Shown: piece by piece, positions 43,901-54,410 of the stretch
How the letters are laid out: every line of letters starts with the position of its first letter
Position numbering within the stretch: position 1 is the first letter of the stretch
From: Rhynchopus sp. YZ270_cl-10
Taxonomy: Eukaryota > Euglenozoa > Diplonemea > Diplonemida > Diplonemidae
Assembly: GCA_964035575.1 (NCBI GenBank)
Contig: OZ037919.1
Coordinates: 1,175,389 to 1,239,388, forward strand
Direction: 5' to 3'
Length of the DNA stretch: 64,000 nt
Position numbers and translations under genes: made by a program
Notes under the pieces: generated by a model
Seen by the model: the letters and a program-made list of their open reading frames with translations, nothing else
The model's database searches: none
Told to the model about the DNA's origin: nothing

Positions 43901-45272
43901 CCACCCATTCTGCAGGCGAAGATGTGGTCCCCCCTGGTGTCCATGGGCTGGTTGCATTGCCTGCATGAGACACCCTCCGCGTATATGGGGAGGTGGAGGC
44001 GGAGTCTGGCTGCGGCCTTGAATGCAATCGGAGGGATGTAGTGCTCCCAGGTGGGGGGTGCAGTAAGCCAGGACCCTGCTTGGGGGAGGGCCAGAGAATT
44101 GAGACGCGCCTTGTCGTACGCATCACCCTTGACGAAGAGGTCCCGCAATTGTTCCTCCAGGATCCCTGCAGACAGATCACGTTGACGCAGGGGGACGGCT
44201 GGCTGCAGCTTGGGGTCAATCCTAGCACCTTCAGCCACTTGCTCGTTGTACAGCGTTGCCGTCCGTTCCCATCCTTCGGCGTCCCAGGTGAAGCTGGGGT
44301 CCAGTTCGGTGCACAGTTGGTGCAGGCCGCTCCTTGCTCCCATGGCTGCTGCAGTCCAGTGGTCGCGGATGCGGCGCACGCCCATGCCCCCTACCCTACA
44401 TGGCAGTGCGGCCTGTCTCCGTGCTTCTTCCGGCAGGCCTCCATCCTCATCACCAAAAAGCGCGGCCAGGGCAGCGTCTACCTCCTTGTCGTACTGGCTG
44501 AGGTACTTGTGGGTGCACGCGTGACCAATGGCTCTCATGTAGAAAACCATGCGTGCAAACCCCTCGCACTGACGGAGTAATGTCAGTCCAGCCTGCGAGT
44601 CAGACACCTTCTGCAGCAGACGCAGTTGCACCGCGAATTCCTCCACCTTCTTCTCCATGTACGCTTCGCAGTACTCGTCGTCCCCGATTGGCGCCCCCAG
44701 GAACGCAAAGCCTCCATACTTCACGCTCATCACTTTTCCTTCACAGGCTGAGCAAGTCTCCGCCAAGTCAGTGGTGTGGCTGCACACGGGGAGGCCAGCT
44801 CTGTCCAGGTCCAACGGAGTCTGCTGTCCTAGGGCGATGACTTCACACTTTGACAGCTTCACCTTCAGCCCCAGCTCCGCACTGCGTGTCCTCACTAACT
44901 CCAGCGCTCGAGCCACCGCCTCTGGGTTCCCCATGATCGTCCCATCATCGAGGTACCAGATGCTACAGTCGATGCCCTGGACTGCACGCACTTCGTCTGT
45001 CAGTGCTTTGATCCCCAGGGAGAAGAGTAGGGGCCCTGCGGGGTCGCCTTGCTGCGCGCCTCTGGTGGATGGGATCATCTCGTCACCATACACTAGCCCG
45101 GTGTGGGAGTTGTAGCACCATTCGACCCACGGTGAAATGGACGGGAGATATTTCCTTGTGGCTTCCAGAAAAGTCTTGCGAAAGATGCTGTTGAATGCGT
45201 TCTCGTAGTCAATCTGTACGATCACTTTGTCGCTCCCCTGGTGTCGTTTTGCGTATGCTGCCACAACCATTG
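40965..45272 (-). mobile_element. RLE non-LTR retrotransposon, copy 2 (5'-truncated, hybrid)
   Basis: 4,308-bp unit. Its 3' end (18-nt poly(A), short 3' UTR, ACATGTGCCGG) is that of copy 3, while its 5' truncation point (ATTG joined to T18) is that of copy 1. This fits unequal crossing-over between an ancestral truncated copy and the adjacent long copy, which would yield a middle hybrid. Confidence 0.88.
41791..45270 (-). pseudogene. retrotransposon polyprotein fragment, copy 2 (1,159 aa)
   Basis: Translation identical to copy 1 and to residues 1162-2320 of copy 3. It is truncated inside the RT, upstream of the catalytic YLDDG but after the first RT motifs, and so presumed non-functional. 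Full identity, including non-coding flanks, argues that the duplication is very recent or that the assembly duplicated the unit. Confidence 0.85.
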
Positions 45273-46098
45273 TTTTTTTTTTTTTTTTTTAGCCCTAGGC
45301 TCGACTTTTTTTTGTTCCACATCAAACTGGACAGGGCAAGGGGGGTACGTTTATAATGCACATGAAAGGCGCTTGGTCCGAGCGAAGCGAGGGCCAAAAG
45401 TCTTACAATCAGTACATGTGCCGGTTTAGTTAGAACGAGGCACAAAAGTGAATTAAACGAGGGAGATATTTGTCATCAGCATGTCGCCCTATTATGTATC
45501 GTTGTTTGCCGAGCGAAGCGAGGCATACAACTATATTTAGCTCTATGACAATTTGGGATAAAGGAGGGGTGAACATTAACACGGGAGAGGCAGGGGTGAA
45601 TATAGACTGTCCAGTCTGTGTGGTTTTGCTGTATTTCCAGTATTGGTGCCCAGCTGGTTCTGGAGGGGAGGAAGGGGCGGGATGGGGCTTTCTTTTTACA
45701 ATACGAAGTTCCTTTCTTGTTACTTTTGTTTTGTCTCTTGTAGTCTTTTTTGTTTGGATGATTAACGCCAGTAGCGACCCCCCATGGAACTCGTAGGGGA
45801 TGGGGTGGGGGAAAAAATCTCCGTCGCTTACTCCTAGGCCGACGCCCACAGACAAACCGCCTCCTTGGCTTACTCCTGACGTTTTCTGTGAGGGGGAAGA
45901 TTTGGAATTTACATACAAGGGGCTTGACACCAGGGGGATTACACACATGTATCTAATGGGAGGGGTTGGGGGTAAAAAGGAAACAGGGAACTAAACAGGT
46001 GTTGCTACACACAAAAGTTGGGGTGGGGGAAAATAACAGAGAAGGGAAGGGCAACAGTGCCCACATAAACCACAATCACAACCAATCGCGAGGCCCTT

Positions 46099-49000
46099 CT
46101 ATTTGAAGGTCGCCTCCATCATCAGCACCAGGACCGCCCTAAGCGCCCCGTACTGACTCGTCTGCCGTCCTCCGACGCGCCCCAGCTCCTCCCGCTGATC
46201 CCACCACGCGTCCAGCGCCTCGTACGCCACCTCCGGTGCCAAGGGAGTCATTCCCTCTCGCCTGGTCCCTCCCCTGGGGAAGAAGCAGTCCGCCCACTCT
46301 TCGACATTTCTCGGCACCCTGTCCCCTTCCTTCTGGCTGTGTGGGACTAACCCTTTCGCCTCCACATCCGACCCTCGCGAGATAGGGGGAGAAGGCCGCC
46401 TTGCTGTGGTCTCCGCAGACCTGTCCTCCACTACACCGGAGCGACGAGTGTGGTTCCCCTGCGCCCGCCGCGAAGTCCCAAGGGTGGTCAGCTTCGTCCT
46501 TCTTTCCGCGTGGGACTTAGCCGTCCATCCACCAGTCTTCGCTGAACCCAAGTGGTGGTCACCAGTCAGAGCTGTTGGTGTGGTGTTGTAGCTCTGCTCT
46601 GATGGCCCCCAGACGAAGGATTCTGCTGCGGTTGCGGTGTTGTTGTCCATGGTGGTGTCGTGGTCGGCGCAGTCGGCGGAATCCTCCTCATCCATAACCT
46701 CCTCCTTCACCTCCGTTGCCGCGTCCTGTGGGGGAGCTGGGTTGCTGTTGTAGTAGCTACCTCCCACTGTCTGCGATGTTGTCGGCTGAACTGGCTGAAC
46801 TGGCTGAACTGGCTTTGCCCTCAGCACACACTTTGCGTTGGCGCTCCCACATCCCTCACACCATGTGCGCTCGCAGGAACTACAAAACCAGTGGGGGACA
46901 CTACATTCGGTGATGAGTGCGCAGTTTTCGCACGTGAGCAATTCCCCCTGTCTCCCCGGGCGCTCCTCCATCCGTGACAGCGCTCCGGTGCTGTGGCACT
47001 GCATCTCTGGAAGGGGGGTGTCGGGGGCAAGGCTTCGCAGATATGCAAACGTGTTGTCTGTCATGCATAACGGCGAGAAGTGGCCAGCCTCGTGAGCTCC
47101 TGTGTGCAGCACTGCTACGGCCCCGTTCGACTTGCTGGCTGGTCTATGGATGTGCACCTTAGAGTCCGATGACACGACCGCCACAATGACTACCTGCAAA
47201 GCCCGTGCCAGACCCGCCAGTGCTGTCTGGTCCGCCCACGACCTGCGATCCCTGTTCCCTGCCAGGCTCATCCATCGCACCCAGGTCGCGAGGTCGGGCA
47301 TCGCATTTCTCGCCAGGTCAGCATCTCTCTTCACTCTCTCCACCGCCAGGGACCGAAGGGTCGACGATGTCACCACCTTCCAGCTCCGCACTGACCAGCA
47401 CACTGCGTCGAACGCACAGTCTCCTACTCGGAACGGCACGGGCACCTGCGGTCGGGACAGCCCCCACTTCACCAAGTTGGCCTCCAGTTCGCTGTGGGGG
47501 GTTGGGTCCTGTGCTGCTGTCTCTGGCGCCGTTTCCTTCTCGTTGCCTGTCTCTGGCTCCTCCTCCGCACTCACCCTGATGTCTCCCTGGTGGTCGTCTG
47601 TCACTTCCAGGTTAGGTAGATGGTCGGGGGGCAAGCGTATCAAGTCCCCCTCTTCCGGGTCGACGGTGGGATCTAAGTCCACACGCTCTCGCAGAGGACC
47701 CCTCAGGCAACCAGTCAGAGACCCTCGATCCGTCGCGGCCTTCCCGATCTGTCGCTGCAGCGTCGTCCCTAGCCCCCAATTCCACCTCTGTGACATCTCC
47801 ACTCTGTTCCCAAGCTTCCTGTCCGCTGCGAAACGGAGCATCTGCTGCCATATCGACGCCGCCGCGGGTCCCAGACCTCCTGTGGTCTCCAGGGCGAAGG
47901 GTGTGAACGCCAGCCGCTCCGCCGCACACGCGTCACCATGCTTCTTCCTCTTGGCAGTTTCCGCCTTCGTCGCCGCGTACCCCTTCGCGACTGCGGCACC
48001 CTGCACCATCGACGCTGACGTCGGCGTCCACACAGTCACATCGATAGCTCGTCCTCTCGACTCCCCGACCCCTGTGGACAGCAGAATGTCAGCGGGCTTG
48101 TTGTTGCCCAGGATGAGGTGGTTGGGTTCCAGGATGGGGCTCAGACCTGCCTCATTTGCTGCTCCATACACATAATCGCGTACTGAGTTATGTCGCAGTA
48201 TACGATGCCCACCCATTCTGCAGGCGAAGATGTGGTCCCCCCTGGTGTCCATGGGCTGGTTGCATTGCCTGCATGAGACACCCTCCGCGTATATGGGGAG
48301 GTGGAGGCGGAGTCTGGCTGCGGCCTTGAATGCAATCGGAGGGATGTAGTGCTCCCAGGTGGGGGGTGCAGTAAGCCAGGACCCTGCTTGGGGGAGGGCC
48401 AGAGAATTGAGACGCGCCTTGTCGTACGCATCACCCTTGACGAAGAGGTCCCGCAATTGTTCCTCCAGGATCCCTGCAGACAGATCACGTTGACGCAGGG
48501 GGACGGCTGGCTGCAGCTTGGGGTCAATCCTAGCACCTTCAGCCACTTGCTCGTTGTACAGCGTTGCCGTCCGTTCCCATCCTTCGGCGTCCCAGGTGAA
48601 GCTGGGGTCCAGTTCGGTGCACAGTTGGTGCAGGCCGCTCCTTGCTCCCATGGCTGCTGCAGTCCAGTGGTCGCGGATGCGGCGCACGCCCATGCCCCCT
48701 ACCCTACATGGCAGTGCGGCCTGTCTCCGTGCTTCTTCCGGCAGGCCTCCATCCTCATCACCAAAAAGCGCGGCCAGGGCAGCGTCTACCTCCTTGTCGT
48801 ACTGGCTGAGGTACTTGTGGGTGCACGCGTGACCAATGGCTCTCATGTAGAAAACCATGCGTGCAAACCCCTCGCACTGACGGAGTAATGTCAGTCCAGC
48901 CTGCGAGTCAGACACCTTCTGCAGCAGACGCAGTTGCACCGCGAATTCCTCCACCTTCTTCTCCATGTACGCTTCGCAGTACTCGTCGTCCCCGATTGGC

Positions 49001-52000
49001 GCCCCCAGGAACGCAAAGCCTCCATACTTCACGCTCATCACTTTTCCTTCACAGGCTGAGCAAGTCTCCGCCAAGTCAGTGGTGTGGCTGCACACGGGGA
49101 GGCCAGCTCTGTCCAGGTCCAACGGAGTCTGCTGTCCTAGGGCGATGACTTCACACTTTGACAGCTTCACCTTCAGCCCCAGCTCCGCACTGCGTGTCCT
49201 CACTAACTCCAGCGCTCGAGCCACCGCCTCTGGGTTCCCCATGATCGTCCCATCATCGAGGTACCAGATGCTACAGTCGATGCCCTGGACTGCACGCACT
49301 TCGTCTGTCAGTGCTTTGATCCCCAGGGAGAAGAGTAGGGGCCCTGCGGGGTCGCCTTGCTGCGCGCCTCTGGTGGATGGGATCATCTCGTCACCATACA
49401 CTAGCCCGGTGTGGGAGTTGTAGCACCATTCGACCCACGGTGAAATGGACGGGAGATATTTCCTTGTGGCTTCCAGAAAAGTCTTGCGAAAGATGCTGTT
49501 GAATGCGTTCTCGTAGTCAATCTGTACGATCACTTTGTCGCTCCCCTGGTGTCGTTTTGCGTATGCTGCCACAACCATTGTCGCCGCTTCCAGTCCACCG
49601 TCCACCGCCACCCCAACTTGTCTCCCTGGCAGCAGCACTCCTCGTGCCTTTTCCCTCACAGACGCCACCTCGATCTTGCTCACGACTCGCCGAAGTGTGT
49701 TGCCTGCAGAGATGGGGCGGACGTCGCCTTGGTCACCCTTCTTTAACGCCACCAGAGTAGCTCCTGCCATGAACATAGCTGTCTCGGAGGGGGCTTTCCC
49801 GCGTCGCAGCAGGTCCAGGACTTGCGTCATCAGTGGCAAGATGTTCAGGTCCGGGTGTTTGACCATCCACCCCTTGAGGTGATCCCCGCGCAGACCAAAG
49901 GGACCTGGAGCAGAGCCCTTTGCCATGCTATTTATGGCTTTGAGGGCGGCGATCGGCTTCAGCGGCTCGGAAGCAATTTCCGGCAGAGAAGTGGCAGGTT
50001 GGGGTTCCTCATGGGGGTGCTTTCTGCGGAGGATGTCTGTGGATTCCTCAGTACGCTCTGCCAGCCCACCCTTGTGGAGGCGGCTCATCCCTGCTGCCAT
50101 CCTCCCATTCCGCACCTCCCGGACCATCGCCTTCTCCCTTTCTTCCCACGTTGGTTCCTTCCGCTCCTTCTCCTTCTTCGTACCGCCTGTGCGATTCGCA
50201 GCTGCTCGCCACATTGCTGCGATCTCACCTTCTCTCCACTCATCCACATCCTTCTGCCGCAAGACTGCCACCTTCGTCTTGAGGTGCTTCCCACCTCGCT
50301 TCGCCGGTAGGACCAGCTTCGCGAACATGCACAAACGTTTCCAGCTTGCCTCATCGCCAACTGCGGCCACATCCTCAAGTGCCTGGGTGAACTCCACAGC
50401 GGCTGGACGGTCGATGCTCGTGGGGATCGCATCTGTTGTCCTGATGGGGATTTGAGCTATCTCCCACCACTCCGGCAAGTCAACGTCGTCTGCCTTTTCC
50501 ACTGCGGTGCGTTCCCTGGGTGTGGGCTTTGCGATCGCCTTTACCAGTTTCGCACACTGAAGACATGTCTCCTTCGATGCCGACCGTATCCCCCCACACG
50601 CTTCACACTGTCCTAACCCCAACTTGTTGAGGGTGTCGTGGGGGATGTGGTCGCCGGAAGACAGGTGTGCACCGATGTGTGTGCGCAGGCCGGGAACAGA
50701 GAAGGGCTGGGGACGGTGTAGACTGCTTCCGTTGCAACACGGAACAGGGCAGAAGAGCCTCGGTGCATCAGCCCCCAGAGGAGAAGGCGACTCCTTCGTC
50801 ATGGCAGGGATGGGTGTTGCTGTTAGGCCTTTCGGGTCAAGCTCTGCGAAGGGGGCCGACTGGACCATTGCCAGGGCGTTCTTTGGGTCCATTTGCACTT
50901 CCTCATAGTGATTATTGAGGAGTGAAACTACCCTGACGCGGCGGTCTTTCTGCGTCCGCAAGTCTTTCGATGAGGCTGCGGGGTTGATCGTCACCACTGG
51001 ATTCGGCCCAGGCTGCACTACCGCTATCGTGGTGGACCATGCATTTGCTGCCAGGTGTAGGGTGAGGTGGTTGCCCCACACCTCAGGGTTGGTGAGGCCG
51101 TCAATGAAGCTTGACAGCTGTGCCTCGGTCTCGAAGTAGCGTCTGAGACCGGTCTTCACCTTCGTGACCCGCGCTCTGTCAGCCAGCTCAGTGCGTGCTT
51201 TGCTGACATCCAAGTACAGCGCGTTCTTCTTACCCAGTAAGGCCCCGTACATGCACTCGCCGTTGGCTGCGTTCGGCACCCTCTTCCCCCCATGCACCTC
51301 GAGGAATGCGTCAAGGTTTGCCGCCTCCTCCGGGTTGATGTCCCCGTCTGCTCCACCTGCCAGCGCCCCGGGCCCCAGGCTTATGCTCTGAGGTGACAGC
51401 TCCCACCCGTCCCCTGTCCCCGCCGGTCGCCTCAACCTCTGCATGAAAACCCACACCCTGCTGGCAAGTACTCGCAACCACAGCCTCCCGCTACGTGCTC
51501 TGTATCGGCCCTGTAGGAGCCCCTTCCTCAGCAGCACACTCAGCAGCTCTGCGTCCCGGATCAGTGCACAACCCAAAGCCCGTGGCGCCGATCTCCCAAG
51601 CTCATACCCCACGCAAACCAGAGCCCAGATGGCCACCCACTGCAAAGCCACTCTCACAACGGCTGCCCTTATCCTGCGGAAAAGTTGAGAGGGCGGACGC
51701 TTGCATGGCGCCTTGCGCCGACGGAACCTGCTCGCCTGTGCCTTGGTCCAGTTCAAGGACCTGTGACCTCGGCGCGTCCTCCTGGTCCCCCTCCTACCCA
51801 CCAGCCACAATATGAGGTGACTGAGGGTAGGGGCGCGTCTGTCCTTCCACATGTCCAGGACCGCGAAAGACACAAACACACCCCACTCAGGTGCCTCGGC
51901 TACCCAGCGGGGGTCTGGTCGGCGCAGAGAAGAAAGGCGTTCCCAAAGGATGCTCCACCAGTCAAACCCAAGCCCATGTTCTGCACGCCCCATGTGAACA

Positions 52001-53061
52001 TTGGGGGTGATAAAGGTCCCCCACACCCGTAACGTCACACAGTAACTCTGTCCTTCTCGCCCCGCAAGGCTGGCCCCGAACACCAGCATACCTCGCTCAC
52101 CCCCACCTACAGTGTTGTTGCTGCAGTTGCTGCTGCTGCTGTTGCTGTTGCTGTCGGTGCTGCTGCAGGTGCTGCTGATGCTGTTGTTGTTGCTGGTGTT
52201 ACGGTTGTTGTTGTAGTTGCTGTTGTTGCTGCTGATACTGTCCGCCCGCACATCCTGTGTCCGCCCGCGCATCCGCTGTCTGCCACCGTTGTTGTAGTTG
52301 CTGTTGTTGCTGCTGATGCTGTCCGCCCGCACATCTAGTGTCCACCCGCGCATCCACTGTCTGCCACTGTTGTTGTAGTTGTTGTTGTTGTTGCTGCTGA
52401 TGCTGCCCGCCCGCACATCTAGTGTCCGCCCGCGCATCCACTGTCTGCCACTGTTGTTGTAGTTGCTGTTGTTGCTGCTGATGCTGTCCGCCCGCACATC
52501 TAGTGTCCGCCCACGCATCCAGTGTCTGCCACCGTTGTTGTAGTTGTTGTTGTTGTTGCTGCTATCAAAGCTGCAGCCGCTTGGGTTGTTGGGCACAGGC
52601 CTCTTTTTGGGGTAATAATGGGGGGGAATGGGGGTGCACCTGCAGCTTCTGTAGCCGCTGCACATGAAGCCCTTGCGGCCATTGCTGCAGGTGTAGATGT
52701 TGCTGGTGTGGTTGTTGGAGCCGCTATTGTTGCAGTAGACGCTGCCATAGAGGCCATCACTCCAGTCATGGCTGCTCATGTTGCTGCAGCGAGAACGTGG
52801 TACCTGAGAGTGCTGAGTTGGTGTTGAGGAGCCCACTCGCGATACGTGCCTGCCGCAACCGTGGGAGGTACTGATGTTGATGGCAGTGCTCCTGCTCACG
52901 ATGCTGCTGCTCATGCTGCTGCTGCTCATGCTGCTGCTGCTGCGCATGTTGCTCATGTTGCTGCACCAGCTTCGGCTGTCACCCCCGCCATCATCCATGG
53001 CTCCACACAGGAGCACCATAGCCCAAAGCTGGGCACTCCACCTGCACATCTTCACCACCAA
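46099..53061 (-). CDS. retrotransposon polyprotein: OTU - zinc finger - RT - RLE - OTU-like (2,320 aa)
   Basis: Domains in order. (1) A Ser/Asn-rich low-complexity N-terminus with tandem repeats (to about 320). (2) An OTU-type cysteine protease, about 590-725: NGEC with Cys603, WGNHLTLHLAA, and NNHYEEV with His718. (3) A C2H2-like finger near 770-800 and a CxxC pair. (4) The RT, about 1040-1330, with IDYENAFNSI, QQGDPAGPLLFS and the catalytic YLDDG (Asp1269/1270). (5) A Cys-Cys-His-Cys knuckle (C1597, C1600, H1610, C1614), then a PD-(D/E)xK-type restriction-like endonuclease with KPADI (Asp1658) and AIDVTVW (Asp1674), as in R2/CRE-type elements. (6) A second OTU-like domain, about 1870-2000: VGDCAFDAV with Cys1882 and AGHFSPL with His1994. 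(7) A Cys-rich zinc module (about 2040-2085). RLE elements copy RNA at a nicked target by target-primed reverse transcription. The true start may lie downstream of 53,061. Confidence 0.85.
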   Translation of the reverse strand: MVVKMCRWSAQLWAMVLLCGAMDDGGGDSRSWCSNMSNMRSSSSMSSSSMSSSIVSRSTAINISTSHGCGRHVSRVGSSTPTQHSQVPRSRCSNMSSHDWSDGLYGSVYCNNSGSNNHTSNIYTCSNGRKGFMCSGYRSCRCTPIPPHYYPKKRPVPNNPSGCSFDSSNNNNNYNNGGRHWMRGRTLDVRADSISSNNSNYNNSGRQWMRGRTLDVRAGSISSNNNNNYNNSGRQWMRGWTLDVRADSISSNNSNYNNGGRQRMRGRTQDVRADSISSNNSNYNNNRNTSNNNSISSTCSSTDSNSNSSSSNCSNNTVGGGERGMLVFGASLAGREGQSYCVTLRVWGTFITPNVHMGRAEHGLGFDWWSILWERLSSLRRPDPRWVAEAPEWGVFVSFAVLDMWKDRRAPTLSHLILWLVGRRGTRRTRRGHRSLNWTKAQASRFRRRKAPCKRPPSQLFRRIRAAVVRVALQWVAIWALVCVGYELGRSAPRALGCALIRDAELLSVLLRKGLLQGRYRARSGRLWLRVLASRVWVFMQRLRRPAGTGDGWELSPQSISLGPGALAGGADGDINPEEAANLDAFLEVHGGKRVPNAANGECMYGALLGKKNALYLDVSKARTELADRARVTKVKTGLRRYFETEAQLSSFIDGLTNPEVWGNHLTLHLAANAWSTTIAVVQPGPNPVVTINPAASSKDLRTQKDRRVRVVSLLNNHYEEVQMDPKNALAMVQSAPFAELDPKGLTATPIPAMTKESPSPLGADAPRLFCPVPCCNGSSLHRPQPFSVPGLRTHIGAHLSSGDHIPHDTLNKLGLGQCEACGGIRSASKETCLQCAKLVKAIAKPTPRERTAVEKADDVDLPEWWEIAQIPIRTTDAIPTSIDRPAAVEFTQALEDVAAVGDEASWKRLCMFAKLVLPAKRGGKHLKTKVAVLRQKDVDEWREGEIAAMWRAAANRTGGTKKEKERKEPTWEEREKAMVREVRNGRMAAGMSRLHKGGLAERTEESTDILRRKHPHEEPQPATSLPEIASEPLKPIAALKAINSMAKGSAPGPFGLRGDHLKGWMVKHPDLNILPLMTQVLDLLRRGKAPSETAMFMAGATLVALKKGDQGDVRPISAGNTLRRVVSKIEVASVREKARGVLLPGRQVGVAVDGGLEAATMVVAAYAKRHQGSDKVIVQIDYENAFNSIFRKTFLEATRKYLPSISPWVEWCYNSHTGLVYGDEMIPSTRGAQQGDPAGPLLFSLGIKALTDEVRAVQGIDCSIWYLDDGTIMGNPEAVARALELVRTRSAELGLKVKLSKCEVIALGQQTPLDLDRAGLPVCSHTTDLAETCSACEGKVMSVKYGGFAFLGAPIGDDEYCEAYMEKKVEEFAVQLRLLQKVSDSQAGLTLLRQCEGFARMVFYMRAIGHACTHKYLSQYDKEVDAALAALFGDEDGGLPEEARRQAALPCRVGGMGVRRIRDHWTAAAMGARSGLHQLCTELDPSFTWDAEGWERTATLYNEQVAEGARIDPKLQPAVPLRQRDLSAGILEEQLRDLFVKGDAYDKARLNSLALPQAGSWLTAPPTWEHYIPPIAFKAAARLRLHLPIYAEGVSCRQCNQPMDTRGDHIFACRMGGHRILRHNSVRDYVYGAANEAGLSPILEPNHLILGNNKPADILLSTGVGESRGRAIDVTVWTPTSASMVQGAAVAKGYAATKAETAKRKKHGDACAAERLAFTPFALETTGGLGPAAASIWQQMLRFAADRKLGNRVEMSQRWNWGLGTTLQRQIGKAATDRGSLTGCLRGPLRERVDLDPTVDPEEGDLIRLPPDHLPNLEVTDDHQGDIRVSAEEEPETGNEKETAPETAAQDPTPHSELEANLVKWGLSRPQVPVPFRVGDCAFDAVCWSVRSWKVVTSSTLRSLAVERVKRDADLARNAMPDLATWVRWMSLAGNRDRRSWADQTALAGLARALQVVIVAVVSSDSKVHIHRPASKSNGAVAVLHTGAHEAGHFSPLCMTDNTFAYLRSLAPDTPLPEMQCHSTGALSRMEERPGRQGELLTCENCALITECSVPHWFCSSCERTWCEGCGSANAKCVLRAKPVQPVQPVQPTTSQTVGGSYYNSNPAPPQDAATEVKEEVMDEEDSADCADHDTTMDNNTATAAESFVWGPSEQSYNTTPTALTGDHHLGSAKTGGWTAKSHAERRTKLTTLGTSRRAQGNHTRRSGVVEDRSAETTARRPSPPISRGSDVEAKGLVPHSQKEGDRVPRNVEEWADCFFPRGGTRREGMTPLAPEVAYEALDAWWDQREELGRVGGRQTSQYGALRAVLVLMMEATFK
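52204..52560 (-). repeat. tandem ~81-87 bp repeats in the polyprotein N-terminus
   Basis: Four and a partial fifth unit, each encoding [RH]xWMRGRTLDVRADSISSNN-like residues plus Asn/Tyr. Unit lengths are multiples of 3, so the frame is preserved. Poly-Gln and Ala/Thr translations of the same DNA are shadow frames. Confidence 0.8.
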
Positions 53062-54273
53062 GAAAACAAAAAAGTCAAAACAGTAAAAAACAAAAGGACA
53101 AGGAAGACAAAATACACGTCTCTACCTGCACTTCGCCAGAGAGGAACTACTCAACGGCCTTCTCTCTGCCCAGGACACGCCACTAGGAGGCGACAGGTAG
53201 GACCCACACAAGGGGGAAAACAAGTGGGGGAAAGGGGATAAGGGGAGAAGCAAAGGACAAGATGGGGTAGTGTGTAGCAAAACGTGTGTGCCCCTTATCA
53301 TTTTTTTTTTTTTTTTTTTTCTCTTTTGTACTTGGTCTAGTTTTTTATGAGATTAGAAAGGAAAAAGGAAGAAATGGAGAAGACAATAAAGACAATAAAA
53401 TGAACAGGAAATGGAAAAGGAAAAAGGAAATGGAAAAAGGAAAAGGAAAAAATGATGACCAAAAATGGTCGGTGTTTCAAGTTTTGTATAAAAGGCGGGC
53501 GAAGAGTACGGAAGAGCCAACAGAATTTTATACAAAACAAGAAACTGCATTATGTGTTTGTTTTTTATTCTTTTTAATCAATTTGAATACACAGGCGTCA
53601 CACTTCTGGGGCAAAAAAAGGAAAAAAAAGAAGACCTAATCCTCCTTACTTAAAAGAAGGGAAGGGAGAATAAAAAACACATTGCCTTTGCTTTGTTGTC
53701 TGCAGAATGGTTTGTTTTAGTGCCTCCCCTGGAAAAAGAAAAATGGATTCCACTTGGTAAAAATAGCACACCTGTTGAACACACGTCAGGCCAGGAACAG
53801 AAGAAAAACAAGACTTCCACGAATGGAAGCAAAAGAAAAGTGTGGTGAAAAAACCCTTTTGGCCAAGGTGGCCTTGACTCTGTCTACAAACTTTGGGGAT
53901 GAATGAAAAAATGACACTGAATAAATAACAGAGAGTGGGCGGGTAAGCCACTTCTCCGAGCTAAACACAAAGTAAACACCCTCCACCCATCTGATCCCGC
54001 CCACAAACACAAACAATCACAACAGAGAACAAGACAGGCAGAGGATGACCAGGGTAGGTTTTACTTGGACAGCGAACCTCTGCCTTGATACTTCACACGC
54101 TCAGCAGACGAGTTGCCACAACTCTCCAGACCTGCTGCGAACAGGCCTGCACCTTTCACCGCATTTCGCTTCATGCCCCTCATCTGGCGCACTACTGACG
54201 GGGGACGCCCCATGTAGGCACATCGGTAGGATTTCGTCTTAACATAGTTTTTTGTGTAAAAAAAAATGAACCC
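53062..54273 (-). other. putative 5' region of retrotransposon copy 3
   Basis: Non-coding, A- or T-rich with a T tract at about 53,301-53,321. A 12-bp inverted repeat GTTTTGTATAAA/TTTATACAAAAC (53,481-53,492 and 53,527-53,538) frames a 34-nt loop. I assume this is the element's 5' UTR and promoter because the octamer array begins only at 54,274; it could partly be host flank. Confidence 0.4.
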
Positions 54274-54274
54274 C

Positions 54275-54410
54275 AAACCCGCAAACCCGCAAACCCGCAA
54301 ACCCGCAAACCCGCAAACCCGCAAACCCGCAAACCCGCAAACCCGCAAACCCGCAAACCCGCAAACCCGCAAACCCGCAAACCCGCAAACCCGCAAACCC
54401 GCAAACCCGC
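54275..54410. repeat. octamer array AAACCCGC, 17 units
   Basis: Exactly 136 bp of perfect octamers, C-rich on the + strand, the same orientation as the array at 36,536 and the large array at 59,329. Confidence 0.98.

Larger units (their letters stand above)
45273..54273 (-). mobile_element. RLE non-LTR retrotransposon, copy 3 (long, apparently near full-length)
   Basis: Minus-strand element of up to 9.0 kb: 18-nt poly(A) at 45,273-45,290, 3' UTR of about 0.8 kb, ORF 46,099-53,061, and a 5' region up to the octamer array at 54,274. Octamer arrays of the same orientation sit at 36,536 and 54,274, just outside the whole three-copy array. I set the 5' boundary there by inference; no TSD can be read within such a repeat. 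Confidence 0.75.

Noticed and set aside
45430-45948. 172-aa minus ORF in the retrotransposon 3' UTR (also at 36,814 and 41,122)
   Set aside because: Overlaps another open frame of similar length, has no domain, and contains the GCGAAGC hairpins; more likely non-coding 3' UTR.
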